From Dehalococcoidia bacterium (GTDB lineage: Bacteria > Chloroflexota > Dehalococcoidia > Lucifugimonadales > Lucifugimonadaceae): DNA of 64,000 bases. Made by a program: the position numbers and the translations under genes. Every line of letters starts with the position of its first letter. Position 1 is the stretch's first letter. The notes below the pieces were generated by a model, which did no database searches, was not told the DNA's origin, and was given only the letters and a program-made list of their open reading frames with translations. Positions 19,429-28,727 of this stretch are shown piece after piece. The stretch lies in contig JAPKBN010000002.1 in NCBI GenBank assembly GCA_026421215.1, forward strand, positions 62,001 through 126,000, in the 5' to 3' direction.

Positions 19429-20268
19429 TCAGTTGAGCCGGAGATTATCGATCAGCCTGGTGGTCCCAATTCTCACTGCGACGAGTGCCAGGGCGCCGGT
19501 ATCGGGTATCGGCCCACCGTGGGGTTCGAAAGTTTCGGGGTCGATGACCGCGGCGTAGTCCAGTGTAGCGAGCGGTTCCGACTGAATCACGGTCCGCATG
19601 TCGCTCTCAAGGGCTGAGGCTGCGCGCTCGCGGCTGGCCCAACGGTCACGCGCCGAGCACAGTGAGGTGTACACGATCTCAGCCGCGACCCGTTCGTTTT
19701 CTGAGAGATATGCGAGCCGACTGCTCAACGCCACCCCATTCTCGTCTCGCACCGTTTTCACCGGAACGACATCGATTTCGAACCCAAGCTCATACGCCAT
19801 GCGACGCACCACCTCAAGCTGCTGTGCGTCCTTCTCTCCGAAGTATGCGAGATCGGGCCGCGTTGCGTTAAATAACTTGGCGACGACGGTAGCGACCGCA
19901 CGGAAATGGCCCGGGCGCTGCGCACCTTCAAGGACATCACCGATGGGGCCGGGATTGACGGTGAATGCATCGCCCGGCGGATACATCTCATCGACGGATG
20001 GAGCAAAAACGGTGTCTACGCCCGCGCTTCGCATGATTGCGAGGTCACGCTCGCGATCCGACGGATACAGCGCAAGATCTTCGTTCTCACCGAACTGGTT
20101 GGGGTTCAGAAAAAGGGTCGCGACAACAGATTCGGCCCGGTCTCTGGCCGCGTGTAGCAACGCCTCGTGACCGGCGTGCAATCCGCCCAGCGTGGGAACG
20201 ACAGCGACCGGAGGCTGCATGGACAAGCGGGCTGAGTGCATCGCTGCTACTGTTTTGATTACCTGCAC
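19429..20268 (-). CDS. panC: Pantoate--beta-alanine ligase
   Basis: 'VVPTLGGLHAGHEALLHAARD', 'TLFLNPNQFGENEDLALYPSDRERDLAIM', 'YFGEKDAQQLEVVRRM', 'LSSRLAYLS'; GTG start proposed (ORF extends to 20325). Confidence 0.92.
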   Translation of the reverse strand: MQVIKTVAAMHSARLSMQPPVAVVPTLGGLHAGHEALLHAARDRAESVVATLFLNPNQFGENEDLALYPSDRERDLAIMRSAGVDTVFAPSVDEMYPPGDAFTVNPGPIGDVLEGAQRPGHFRAVATVVAKLFNATRPDLAYFGEKDAQQLEVVRRMAYELGFEIDVVPVKTVRDENGVALSSRLAYLSENERVAAEIVYTSLCSARDRWASRERAASALESDMRTVIQSEPLATLDYAAVIDPETFEPHGGPIPDTGALALVAVRIGTTRLIDNLRLN

Positions 20269-20281
20269 AGATGGATCTCGG

Positions 20282-21124
20282 TTAACCCTTTTCAGAACTT
20301 GAACTGCCTGAGCCGCCCGTGCCAACAGAGAAAGACTCGGCTGTTGTCGGGAATTTATTGCAGCGCACGTCGTCCGCGTAGCTTACGAGCGCGGCATCGA
20401 TCACCCCGGCCAAATCGCCGTATCGACCGGCGTGTTTCGGCCTGAAGTCCGGCAACAACCCCAGCAAGTCGTGAAACACCTGCACCTGGCCGTCGCATTC
20501 AGGCCCGGCGCCGATGCCTATCGTCGGCACGGTAAGGCGTTCTGTCACGGTTGCGGCGACCTCGGCGGGCATCAACTCAAGCACTATCGCAAATGCGCCG
20601 GCCTCTTGTAGCGCCAGAGCATCCTCAAGTATCTGAGCGGCTGCGTCCTCGGTACGGCCCTGTACCCGGTAGCCACCCAGCTGGTTGACCGATTGCGGAG
20701 TAAACCCCACATGGCCCATTACGGCGATCCCGGAATCGGTCAGCCGCTTCACCGTGGGGGCGACCGACACTCCCCCCTCCAACTTCACCGCTTGAGCGCC
20801 GCCTTCTTGTAGAAGTCGGGCGGCGTTGGTGAGCGCCAACTCCTCGCTGGCCTGGTAACTCAGGAAGGGCAGGTCGGCGACGATGAGCGGCGATGGCGCG
20901 CATCGTGCGACGGCGGCGGTGTGGCTCACCATGTCTTCCATCGATACCGGAACCGTGGAGTCGTATCCGAGAACTACCTGCCCGAGGCTATCTCCAACTA
21001 ACACCATCGGGATACCGGCGCGTTCCGCTGCCCCCGCAGATAAGGCGTCGTACGCCGTGACCATGACGATGCGCTCTGAACGCCGCTTCATCTGTGAAAT
21101 CTGACGGGTCGTAACTCTCATCAC
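20282..21124 (-). CDS. panB: 3-methyl-2-oxobutanoate hydroxymethyltransferase
   Basis: 'MVTAYDALSAGAAERAGIPMVLVGDSLGQVVLGYDSTVPVSMEDM', 'GHVGFTPQS', 'IGIGAGPECDGQVQVFHDLLGL'. Confidence 0.95.
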   Translation of the reverse strand: MMRVTTRQISQMKRRSERIVMVTAYDALSAGAAERAGIPMVLVGDSLGQVVLGYDSTVPVSMEDMVSHTAAVARCAPSPLIVADLPFLSYQASEELALTNAARLLQEGGAQAVKLEGGVSVAPTVKRLTDSGIAVMGHVGFTPQSVNQLGGYRVQGRTEDAAAQILEDALALQEAGAFAIVLELMPAEVAATVTERLTVPTIGIGAGPECDGQVQVFHDLLGLLPDFRPKHAGRYGDLAGVIDAALVSYADDVRCNKFPTTAESFSVGTGGSGSSSSEKG

Positions 21125-22044
21125 GAACCCCTTTCGTTTGCGTGGCCCTGAAGCGATTGACGTAGCAAGTTCTTGATCTCAACGGCGGCTTCCGGGGAGA
21201 GGCCGTCCCGCTCCTCGAACAGCGACATCGCGTCATAGTTAAGCGCCGTGTACGCGTGTCCTAACTCGGGCGAGAGGCTCTTCATCGCCTCCAGATGCAT
21301 CCGGATTGTCTCGACATCGCCCCTCACCGCCGGTCCTGTTATCGCTTCCGGCAGACCCTCGCGTCCAACGGCTTCGACCGTGGCGGTCGTAAGTGGCCTC
21401 AAAGCGACGAGAGCGTCGGCACGAGAAACCCCCATCTCTGACCAGATCTCCGCCGCAAGACCCATCAGAGAAGCAACGAGCCCGCAGGCCATAACGGCGG
21501 ATGCATGGTAAACAGCTCGGTGTTCGTCCCGGATCGTGAAGGGCTTTGCCTCTAGCGCGCAGACGACGCTCTGAAGCCAGCCCAGTAAGATCGGATCTTC
21601 CGACCCGACAGCGGCGGATGCGCCGGAGATGAGATCAGCGCTGTCGCTTGTCGGAAAGGTTTGCAGCGGGTGCAGCCCTCCGGTGCGGGTGCCAGATTCA
21701 TGTGCCGATGCAAGATCGCTCAATGGACGAGCACCGGAACAGTGGACTACCGCCTGGCCGCTGCGCCACGAGATTCCGCTGACGACCGGCTCGACCGATG
21801 CATCAGGGGTCGTGATGAAGACGGCATCCGCTATATCAGCGACATCTTGTGAACTGGACACCGGCGCACAGCCGGGAACACTTTTGGCAAATGATTCGGC
21901 AGACGACGCGCTGCGAGAGCTAACGGCAACCACCCGGTAATCGGCGCGCTGAAGCGCCACCGCAACACTCGTGCCCAGACGGCCCGCTCCAACGAACCCG
22001 ATCGAGGTGTTCCCATCGAGCGTTATGGCGTTGTCGACGGGCAC
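21121..22044 (-). CDS. Rossmann-like/DUF2520 domain protein (candidate alternative ketopantoate reductase)
   Basis: 'IGFVGAGRLGTSVAVAL', 'HCSGARPLSDL', 'TGGLHPLQTFP', 'ITGPAVRGDVETI'; overlaps panB by 4 nt. Confidence 0.8.
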   Translation of the reverse strand: MPVDNAITLDGNTSIGFVGAGRLGTSVAVALQRADYRVVAVSSRSASSAESFAKSVPGCAPVSSSQDVADIADAVFITTPDASVEPVVSGISWRSGQAVVHCSGARPLSDLASAHESGTRTGGLHPLQTFPTSDSADLISGASAAVGSEDPILLGWLQSVVCALEAKPFTIRDEHRAVYHASAVMACGLVASLMGLAAEIWSEMGVSRADALVALRPLTTATVEAVGREGLPEAITGPAVRGDVETIRMHLEAMKSLSPELGHAYTALNYDAMSLFEERDGLSPEAAVEIKNLLRQSLQGHANERGS

Positions 22045-23099
22045 TAATCCGCCTCCGGGTCAAAGGTGGCCGTATGTTCGGCGGCCGACGGAACGCCACC
22101 CAGTCCGGTCGCATGTTCAATTGATGACAGAATCGCTCCAATCATGGCGCGCATCGCCGCCGCTCGTAATCGGTCCTCGATCCCAGCGATGGCTTCTTCG
22201 CCAGACAGGAGAGGGTGTACGCCGGTAGCCAGGGCGAACACCGTGTCGCCGTCGCCGGACATGTGTGCCGGACGGACCGCCATGGCGATAGCATCCTGTC
22301 CCGCGCCGGCGAACCTGCTGGCAGCTTTCTTGTCCAGTCCGGCATTGGTCGCCACCACTCCCACCACGGTGTTGGAGGAGTTGCGAATTCCCATCAGATC
22401 TCGGAGTCGTGGCGGGTCATCCACTAGAAAGTCCATCGTGTTCTCGAACCCGGTCTCAGTTCTAGGTCCGGCGACAACGATCCCGTTGTATGGGTCGATG
22501 ACGCTTCCGATGGCGTTGGTAGTCACAATGGCCCCGACCAGGATGCCGTCTCCTAACGAGACCGATGCTGTGCCGATACCGCCCTTTGTCGAGTGATTAC
22601 CGCCCCTGAGCTTGCCAACAGTTGCGCCGGTCCCAGCGCCCACTGTGCCAAGCCCAAACTCTCGGCCGGCTTCTCTGGCGGCCGTGTATCCATCTTCTGC
22701 GGTCGGGCGTACCGCGTGGGAGAGAAGCCCGAGGTCGAAAATGTTCGCTGCGGGCACGATTGGGATCACGGAACGGCCGATCTTGAGACCTCGCCCATTC
22801 TCCTCGAGAAACCTCACAACTCCGGCCGCCGCATCAAGGCCGAAAACACTCCCGCCGGCGAGCATCACTCCGTGAATATGCTCGCGCGTGGCGAGCGGAT
22901 GTAGAAGCTGTGTTTCGCGACTGGCAGTGGCCGCACCACGTATGTCGATCCCGCCGACGGCCGGTTCATCGACCAGCACCGCCGTGCAGCCTGTGGCGTG
23001 GTCAAGGTCGGTGTAGTGGCCGACAGAAATGCCCGGTACGTCGGTAATCCGTCCCCGATCAGGAATTCTGGAGCTCGAAGTTGCGGCGGTGTACGTCAA
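22044..23099 (-). CDS. P1 family peptidase (DmpA/S58-like)
   Basis: 'ITDVPGISVGHYTD', 'GVMLAGGSVFGLDAAAGVVRFLEE', 'GTGATVGKLRGG', 'VGVVATNAGLDK'. Confidence 0.88.
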   Translation of the reverse strand: MTYTAATSSSRIPDRGRITDVPGISVGHYTDLDHATGCTAVLVDEPAVGGIDIRGAATASRETQLLHPLATREHIHGVMLAGGSVFGLDAAAGVVRFLEENGRGLKIGRSVIPIVPAANIFDLGLLSHAVRPTAEDGYTAAREAGREFGLGTVGAGTGATVGKLRGGNHSTKGGIGTASVSLGDGILVGAIVTTNAIGSVIDPYNGIVVAGPRTETGFENTMDFLVDDPPRLRDLMGIRNSSNTVVGVVATNAGLDKKAASRFAGAGQDAIAMAVRPAHMSGDGDTVFALATGVHPLLSGEEAIAGIEDRLRAAAMRAMIGAILSSIEHATGLGGVPSAAEHTATFDPEAD

Positions 23100-23146
23100 T
23101 TTGCGATCGCTCTAAACCCCGGGGATGCGCTTCCAAAGTCTGACGT

Positions 23147-23286
23147 GCGCGTGGGTGAGCGGGCGGCAACGCCGCGGGCCGGGTCATCTTCTCGTAGATC
23201 TTTGTTACGCCGTACGGCTGCGCTTGATGCCCATGCCGTCGGCTAAAGGTCTACGGGTAATTGCCCCGTCACTCACCTCTCCGCGC
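23147..23286 (+). ncRNA. Candidate structured RNA (multi-branch junction) upstream of guaB3
   Basis: Closing helix GCGCG/CGCGC + GGGTGAG/CTCACCT; GGCG-GCAA-CGCC hairpin; long arm CGTAGATCTTT/AAAGGTCTACG + GCCG/CGGC + ACGGC/GCCGT; the two wobble positions are G-U on the + strand. Confidence 0.35.
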
Positions 23287-23578
23287 CCGGCGATGATTCT
23301 TTCCCGGACTGTATGGAGTTAGTGGTGGGCGATGAGGTTATCACGAACGGATTCACGATATGTGATTGATACCGGTAACATCGAGTAACTTCGGGTATTG
23401 GATACTCGCTTCCGGATAACTCAGAGCGGCCGTATACTCGCCCGAATAGTCTTTTTTATATGGTGCGTTGAAATTCGTAATCTGGCCCGATTTCAGGTCC
23501 GTTGACGAACTTGATCCACCGGTAACAACAGGCCAATCAATTCGATCTCTAGTACCGTTTACGGGGGTACCCGCCAAG

Positions 23579-24718
23579 TTGGCACAGATCAAAGAACTCA
23601 AGCGCGCATATGGCTTCGACGATGTTGCAATTGCCCCCGGCGAGGTAACGGTTAATCCGGAAGGAGTGAACACATCGTTCACTCTGGACGGGCACGAATT
23701 TGCGATCCCATTCCTGGCGTCGGCGATGGATGCCGTCGTCAACCCGGCGTTCGCCGGAGAACTGCACCGGCTTGGCGGGCTTGCGGTACTGAATCTGGAC
23801 GGCCTGCAGACCCGGTACGCAGACACCGAGGAGATCTATTCAGATATTGCAAGTAAACCCCGGGAGGAGGCGACCGCCTTCCTCCAGAAGGTCTACAGTC
23901 AGCCGTTGCAGGACGATCTCGTGTCCCAGCGAGTTGAAGAGATAAAAGCAAGCGGTGCCAGGTGCGCCGTTTCTGTTATTCCGGCAAATACGAAGCGACT
24001 TGCGCCGATAGTCAAGGAAGCCGGCGCGGAGATCATCGTCGTGCAGTCCACCGTGACCACGGTCAAGCACATCTCGAAAAGCCAGCGTGGCCTAATCTTC
24101 TCCGAACTTGTCGAAAGCATCGGACTGCCGGTGCTTGTCGGTAACACGGTCAGCCCCGAAGTGACACGGCAACTGATGGAACAGGGAGTTTCCGGCATTT
24201 TGGTCGGGGTCGGACCGGGTGCCGCGTGCACCAGTCGAGAGGTTCTGGGGATCGGCGTTCCGCAGGTCACGGCGACTATCCAGACTGCATTCGCAAGGGA
24301 CCAGTACTTCGAGGACACCGGCCGATACGTCCCAATCATCACGGACGGCGGTATCAGGACCGGGGGGGATGTTTGCAAGTCGATCGCCGCAGGGGCAGAC
24401 GCCGTCATGATCGGCACGCCGTTTGCGCAGTCGCATGAAGCTCCCGGACTTGGTTTCAACTGGGGTATGGCCACACCGCACTCCTCCCTTCCGAGGGGCA
24501 CGCGTATCGAGGTCGGAACGAAAGCTAGCCTTGAGCAGATCTTGAGAGGCCCGTCCTCGCTAACGGACGGCACGCAGAACCTGGTCGGCGCACTTGAGAT
24601 TTCGATGGGGATGGTTGGCGCGTCAAACGTACGGGAGATGCACCAGGCTGAGATGATGGTCGCACCTTCGATCAAGACGGAAGGCAAGATATTCCAGCAT
24701 GCGGGGTTGGGTTCGTAG
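23579..24718 (+). CDS. guaB3: GuaB3-type IMP dehydrogenase family protein
   Basis: 'KRAYGFDDVAIAPGEVTVNPEGVNTSF', 'SAMDAVVNPAFAGELHRLGGLAVLNLDGLQTRY', 'GVGPGAACTSREVLGIGVPQVTA', 'ITDGGIRTGGDVCKSIAAGADAVMIGTPFA'; TTG start proposed inside longer ORF from 23468. Confidence 0.88.
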   Translation: MAQIKELKRAYGFDDVAIAPGEVTVNPEGVNTSFTLDGHEFAIPFLASAMDAVVNPAFAGELHRLGGLAVLNLDGLQTRYADTEEIYSDIASKPREEATAFLQKVYSQPLQDDLVSQRVEEIKASGARCAVSVIPANTKRLAPIVKEAGAEIIVVQSTVTTVKHISKSQRGLIFSELVESIGLPVLVGNTVSPEVTRQLMEQGVSGILVGVGPGAACTSREVLGIGVPQVTATIQTAFARDQYFEDTGRYVPIITDGGIRTGGDVCKSIAAGADAVMIGTPFAQSHEAPGLGFNWGMATPHSSLPRGTRIEVGTKASLEQILRGPSSLTDGTQNLVGALEISMGMVGASNVREMHQAEMMVAPSIKTEGKIFQHAGLGS

Positions 24719-24832
24719 ACCTCCGATCTTTGTAGTTACGGAACGGCGGATCCGGCGTAAACACCGACACACGGTTATCTCTGCGCACCTTGCCGGGTAT
24801 GGACCCGGAAGGCGGCAGTTGAAGGAGTTGGC

Positions 24833-26119
24833 CTGATTCCATCTTTTCGCGCCCCCCGCGGCACTTACGACATACTCCCTGATGATCAGCCTTACTGGTC
24901 GTTCGCGCTCGACGTTGCGGCCAAAACTGCTGCACGATTTGGCTACGGCCGGATAGACACTCCGTTGTTTGAGCCGACCGACCTGTTTGAACGGGGCGTT
25001 GGCGACGCCACCGACATAGTCCAGAAGGAGATGTACACCTTCGAGGACCACGGCGGTGATTCGCTCACGTTGCGGCCGGAGGGGACGGCGGGCGTTTGTC
25101 GTGCCTACATCGAACACGGCCTGCACAACCAACCACAGCCGGTGCGGATGTACTACACCGGGCCTTACTTCAGGTATGAGCGCCCCCAGGCTGGACGTTT
25201 CCGGCAGTTGCGTCAGTTTGGTATCGAGGCGATCGGAGACGGTTCACCAAATGTGGACGTTGAGGTGATAGAGCTAGGATGGTCCTACATCCGGTCCCTC
25301 AACATCACCGGCACGACGCTTCGGGTCAACAGCATCGGAGATTCTGAGTGCCGACCGGCCTATCTCGACGCGCTGCGTGAGTACTACCGTGGCCACATCG
25401 ACGACGTGTGCGACGATGACCGACAACGGCTTGAGCGCGCGCCGCTTCGTTTGCTGGACTGTAAGAAGACCCATTGTCAGAGGATTGGCGACGCCGCTCC
25501 GAAATCGACCGACTTCCTGTGTGATGACTGCGAAGCGCACTGGATTTCGGTAATTGTGTTGCTTGACGGTCTGAAAGACACCTATCCGGACCTCGTTTAC
25601 TCCATCGATCACCGTCTGGTACGTGGCCTTGATTACTACACACGCACCGTGTTTGAGATCGAGCCAGAGAGAGCCGCGGGGCAGAGCACACTACTTGGTG
25701 GCGGCCGCTACGACGGACTGATTGAGGAAATTGGGGGAGGGGCAACGCCGGGTATCGGGTTTGCCCTCGGGCTGGACCGCATAATTTCGGAAGTGAAGTC
25801 TCAGGAGGGCTTTGTCCCGCCTGAGATCGGGCCAGATGTCGTGATCGTTCATCTTGGAGACGAGGCGGGGCTGCGTGCGTCTGCACTGGCCGCTGGACTT
25901 CGGGACGATGGCATTAAGGTGCTTGTTGCTCCAGCCGGACGCAGCATGCGAGCGCAGATGCGTTACAGCAACTCTATGAATGGCCGGTACGCGCTGATCA
26001 TCGGCGACCGTGAACTTGAGTCAGGTGAAGGCTCTTTGAGGCCTCTCCAGGACGATGGAGACCAGAGTGAAATGCCGTTGACGGTGGAAGTCATCGCAAA
26101 GGCCCTCCGGGGCGGCTAA
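24833..26119 (+). CDS. hisS: Histidyl-tRNA synthetase, non-ATG/GTG/TTG start
   Basis: In-frame 'IPSFRAPRGTYDILPDDQPYWSFALDVAAKTAARFGYGRIDTPLFEPTDLFERGVG' upstream of track ORF; 'LRPEGTAGVCRAYIEHG', 'LVRGLDYYTRTVFE', 'GGGRYDGL'. Confidence 0.93.
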   Translation: MIPSFRAPRGTYDILPDDQPYWSFALDVAAKTAARFGYGRIDTPLFEPTDLFERGVGDATDIVQKEMYTFEDHGGDSLTLRPEGTAGVCRAYIEHGLHNQPQPVRMYYTGPYFRYERPQAGRFRQLRQFGIEAIGDGSPNVDVEVIELGWSYIRSLNITGTTLRVNSIGDSECRPAYLDALREYYRGHIDDVCDDDRQRLERAPLRLLDCKKTHCQRIGDAAPKSTDFLCDDCEAHWISVIVLLDGLKDTYPDLVYSIDHRLVRGLDYYTRTVFEIEPERAAGQSTLLGGGRYDGLIEEIGGGATPGIGFALGLDRIISEVKSQEGFVPPEIGPDVVIVHLGDEAGLRASALAAGLRDDGIKVLVAPAGRSMRAQMRYSNSMNGRYALIIGDRELESGEGSLRPLQDDGDQSEMPLTVEVIAKALRGG

Positions 26120-26215
26120 CGAGATCTAACCGATCGCTTCAGGTGGGTCACGCCATGTCCCATATTCACAACAGCCCAGATAATCCATGTACCGCCTGCG
26201 TGATATTCTGAATTC

Positions 26216-27304
26216 GTGTTTGATTCCACTCTTCAAAAGATAAACGCGATAGTAAATCGCCATTCCGAAGTCGAACTTGAGATGTCCGACCCGGTTGTCG
26301 CGACTGATCCAAATGCGATCCGTCGCCTCGGCCAAGAGTACTCGCGTCTCCACGACATCGTGGAGCTGGCAGGTCAACACGGACGTGTGGCGGTGGAACT
26401 CGAGGGAGCTCAGGAGATGCTGGCGGCCGAGAGCAATCCCGAACTGGCCGAGATGGCGCGCGTCGAAGTCCAGGAGTTGCAGGCGGACGAAGTTCGCCTT
26501 ACCGAAGAGCTGGAATTGGCTCTCCTGCCGCCGGATGCGACAGCCGAGGTCGACGCCATCGTCGAAATCAGGAAGGGAGCTGGCGGTGACGAGGCAGGTC
26601 TATTCGCTGCCGAGCTTTACCGGATGTATCAGCGCTACGCCGATTCGGCCGGCTGGAAAGTCACACTGGTGGACATCAATGAATCAGGAATTGGCGGCAT
26701 CAGCGAAGTTATTTTTGAGGTTCACGGCAGGGGTGCATTCAGCAGATTAAAGTTCGAGAGTGGTGTCCACCGAGTCCAGCGTGTCCCAACAACAGAATCG
26801 CAGGGACGTGTCCACACCTCCACGGCGACTGTCGCCGTGTTGCCAAAGCCGGACGAGCTCGAGATAAACATGAAAGCGGAAGACATCCGGATTGACATTT
26901 ACCACTCGGGCGGCGCCGGTGGACAGAACGTGAATAAGGTCGCCACCGCCGTACGCATGACGCACCTAGAGACGGGACTCGTCGTCACATCTCAGAAAGA
27001 GCGATCTCAGCTTCAAAACCGCCAGCATGCCATGGGCATCCTGAGTGCCCGTGTGTGGGATCTTCAACTGCGAAAGCAGCAGGAGGAGATCGCGGGAGAT
27101 CGCAAGGCGCAGGTGGGGACAGGAGATCGCTCTGAGAAAATTCGTACCTACAACTTCCCGCAGAGCAGAATCACGGATCATCGTATCAACCTGACCAGCC
27201 ACAATCTTCCACGTGTGCTTGAAGGTGGCCTGGACGAGTTTATCGACGCCCTTCGACGGGACGAACAGGCCCGAAAGCTGGCGGCGGTCGGCTCCGGGGA
27301 TTAA
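26216..27304 (+). CDS. prfA: Peptide chain release factor 1
   Basis: 'SGGAGGQNVNKVATAVRMTHLETG' GGQ motif; RF1 domain architecture. Confidence 0.95.
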   Translation: MFDSTLQKINAIVNRHSEVELEMSDPVVATDPNAIRRLGQEYSRLHDIVELAGQHGRVAVELEGAQEMLAAESNPELAEMARVEVQELQADEVRLTEELELALLPPDATAEVDAIVEIRKGAGGDEAGLFAAELYRMYQRYADSAGWKVTLVDINESGIGGISEVIFEVHGRGAFSRLKFESGVHRVQRVPTTESQGRVHTSTATVAVLPKPDELEINMKAEDIRIDIYHSGGAGGQNVNKVATAVRMTHLETGLVVTSQKERSQLQNRQHAMGILSARVWDLQLRKQQEEIAGDRKAQVGTGDRSEKIRTYNFPQSRITDHRINLTSHNLPRVLEGGLDEFIDALRRDEQARKLAAVGSGD

Positions 27305-27311
27305 CGAGGCC

Positions 27312-28211
27312 TTGGAACGTTCTGCGGACCGCACCGGGGAACCGGGTGGCGCGTCTTTAAAAGATCTTTTGGAGCGGACCCGCGCTCGACTGAAGGCCGT
27401 CGGCATTGAGGAGTATCAGCTTGAAGGCGAACTCCTACTTCAGCATGTGTTGAATATCGACTCCGCTCGTATGTTCGCCGCGCTGAACGACCGGGTCGAT
27501 CCTGAGGCCGAAACGCAGCTGCACCGATTGACTGTGCACCGTGAATCTCGCGAGCCGCTGGCATACATTACAGGCAGGAGGGCCTTCTACGGCCGTGAAT
27601 TTGAAGTCACTCCGGATGTTCTTATCCCGCGTACAGAGACAGAGTTGTTGGTCGAGTTAGTGCTGGGCTGGGTTACCGAGTATCCAGAGTTTCGGTCTGG
27701 TGTTCGTATCGCCGATATCGGGACCGGAAGCGGCACACTGGCGGTCACGCTGGCCGCTGAGCTTCGTCATGCCTCTGTGGACGCCGTGGACCTGTCTCCG
27801 CCGGCGTTGGTGGTGGCGAGAGCCAACGCCAGTCGATTTGGCGTCGTCGATCGCATCGAGTACTTCGAGGGCGACCTCGCCGCTCCGTTAGCCGGTCGAA
27901 ACTATCAGATCGTCGTTGCCAACCTGCCATACGTGAGATCTGACACGTTTGAGTCAGCACAGCAGGAAGTGCGTCGGGAGCCTGTGTTAGCGCTGTTGGG
28001 AGGAGAAGGCGGTCTCGATGTCGTGCGTCGCCTTGCGCCGATGCTGGAACCCATCATGGATGCATCCGGCAGCATCGTCCTCTTCGAGATCGATCCTCTG
28101 ACCTATGTAGGGGCCGTAGAAGCGTTATCGGAAGCGCTTCCAAGCGCCAGTATCAGGGTGGAATTGGACCTTGCCGGACTGGAGCGCTGCGTGGTCGCCG
28201 AACTCGGCTAA
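27312..28211 (+). CDS. prmC: Release factor glutamine methyltransferase
   Basis: 'YITGRRAFYGREFEVTPDVLIPRTETELLVE', 'IADIGTGSGTLAVTLA', 'VANLPYV'; follows prfA. Confidence 0.92.
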   Translation: MERSADRTGEPGGASLKDLLERTRARLKAVGIEEYQLEGELLLQHVLNIDSARMFAALNDRVDPEAETQLHRLTVHRESREPLAYITGRRAFYGREFEVTPDVLIPRTETELLVELVLGWVTEYPEFRSGVRIADIGTGSGTLAVTLAAELRHASVDAVDLSPPALVVARANASRFGVVDRIEYFEGDLAAPLAGRNYQIVVANLPYVRSDTFESAQQEVRREPVLALLGGEGGLDVVRRLAPMLEPIMDASGSIVLFEIDPLTYVGAVEALSEALPSASIRVELDLAGLERCVVAELG

Positions 28212-28240
28212 CAACCGGTAATGCCAGAATCAGAACGCGA

Positions 28241-28277
28241 AACACCCCAGGCGACTAGCGCCTGGGGTGTTCCTTTT
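28241..28277. terminator. Intrinsic terminator between convergent prmC and rpsI
   Basis: Perfect 13-bp stem AACACCCCAGGCG-ACTAG-CGCCTGGGGTGTT followed on + by CCTTTT. Confidence 0.85.
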
Positions 28278-28331
28278 GATCTTGATAAGCGCCCAATCGG
28301 ATCCGTCCGGCAGAGCATAGCTAAGCCGGGC

Positions 28332-28727
28332 CTAGCGCTTGGTGTACTGAGGCGCCTTACGGGCCTTCTTGAGGCCGTACTTCTTGCTTTCCTTGACTCG
28401 GGCATCTCGCGTCAGGTGGCCGCCGGCACGCAGGGGGGCGCGCAGGTTGGGGTCCATCACGAGAAGCGCACGGGCGATGCCGTGTGCAAGTGCACCGGAC
28501 TGGCCGGACGTACCGCCGCCGGTAATCTTGGCGACAACAGTGACGTTATCTATCATCTCGGTCGCTCGAAGAGGAGCGGTCGCCTCGAAGATCATCTTCT
28601 CGGCCGGAAGCGCCTCATTGGCGGGCCTGCCGTTGACGGTAATTCCGCCGGGCGTCGGGAACAGACGAACGCGCGCAACTGCGCTCTTTCGGCGACCCGT
28701 TCCGTAGTAGTAGTGCTGGTCCGTCAA
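28332..28727 (-). CDS. rpsI: 30S ribosomal protein S9
   Basis: 'YYYGTGRRKSAVARVRL', C-terminal 'KKYGLKKARKAPQYTKR'. Confidence 0.97.
   Translation of the reverse strand: MTDQHYYYGTGRRKSAVARVRLFPTPGGITVNGRPANEALPAEKMIFEATAPLRATEMIDNVTVVAKITGGGTSGQSGALAHGIARALLVMDPNLRAPLRAGGHLTRDARVKESKKYGLKKARKAPQYTKR

Noticed and set aside
23899-24687. 262-aa minus ORF antisense to guaB3
   Set aside because: Mirror ORF; the sense strand has full IMPDH motifs
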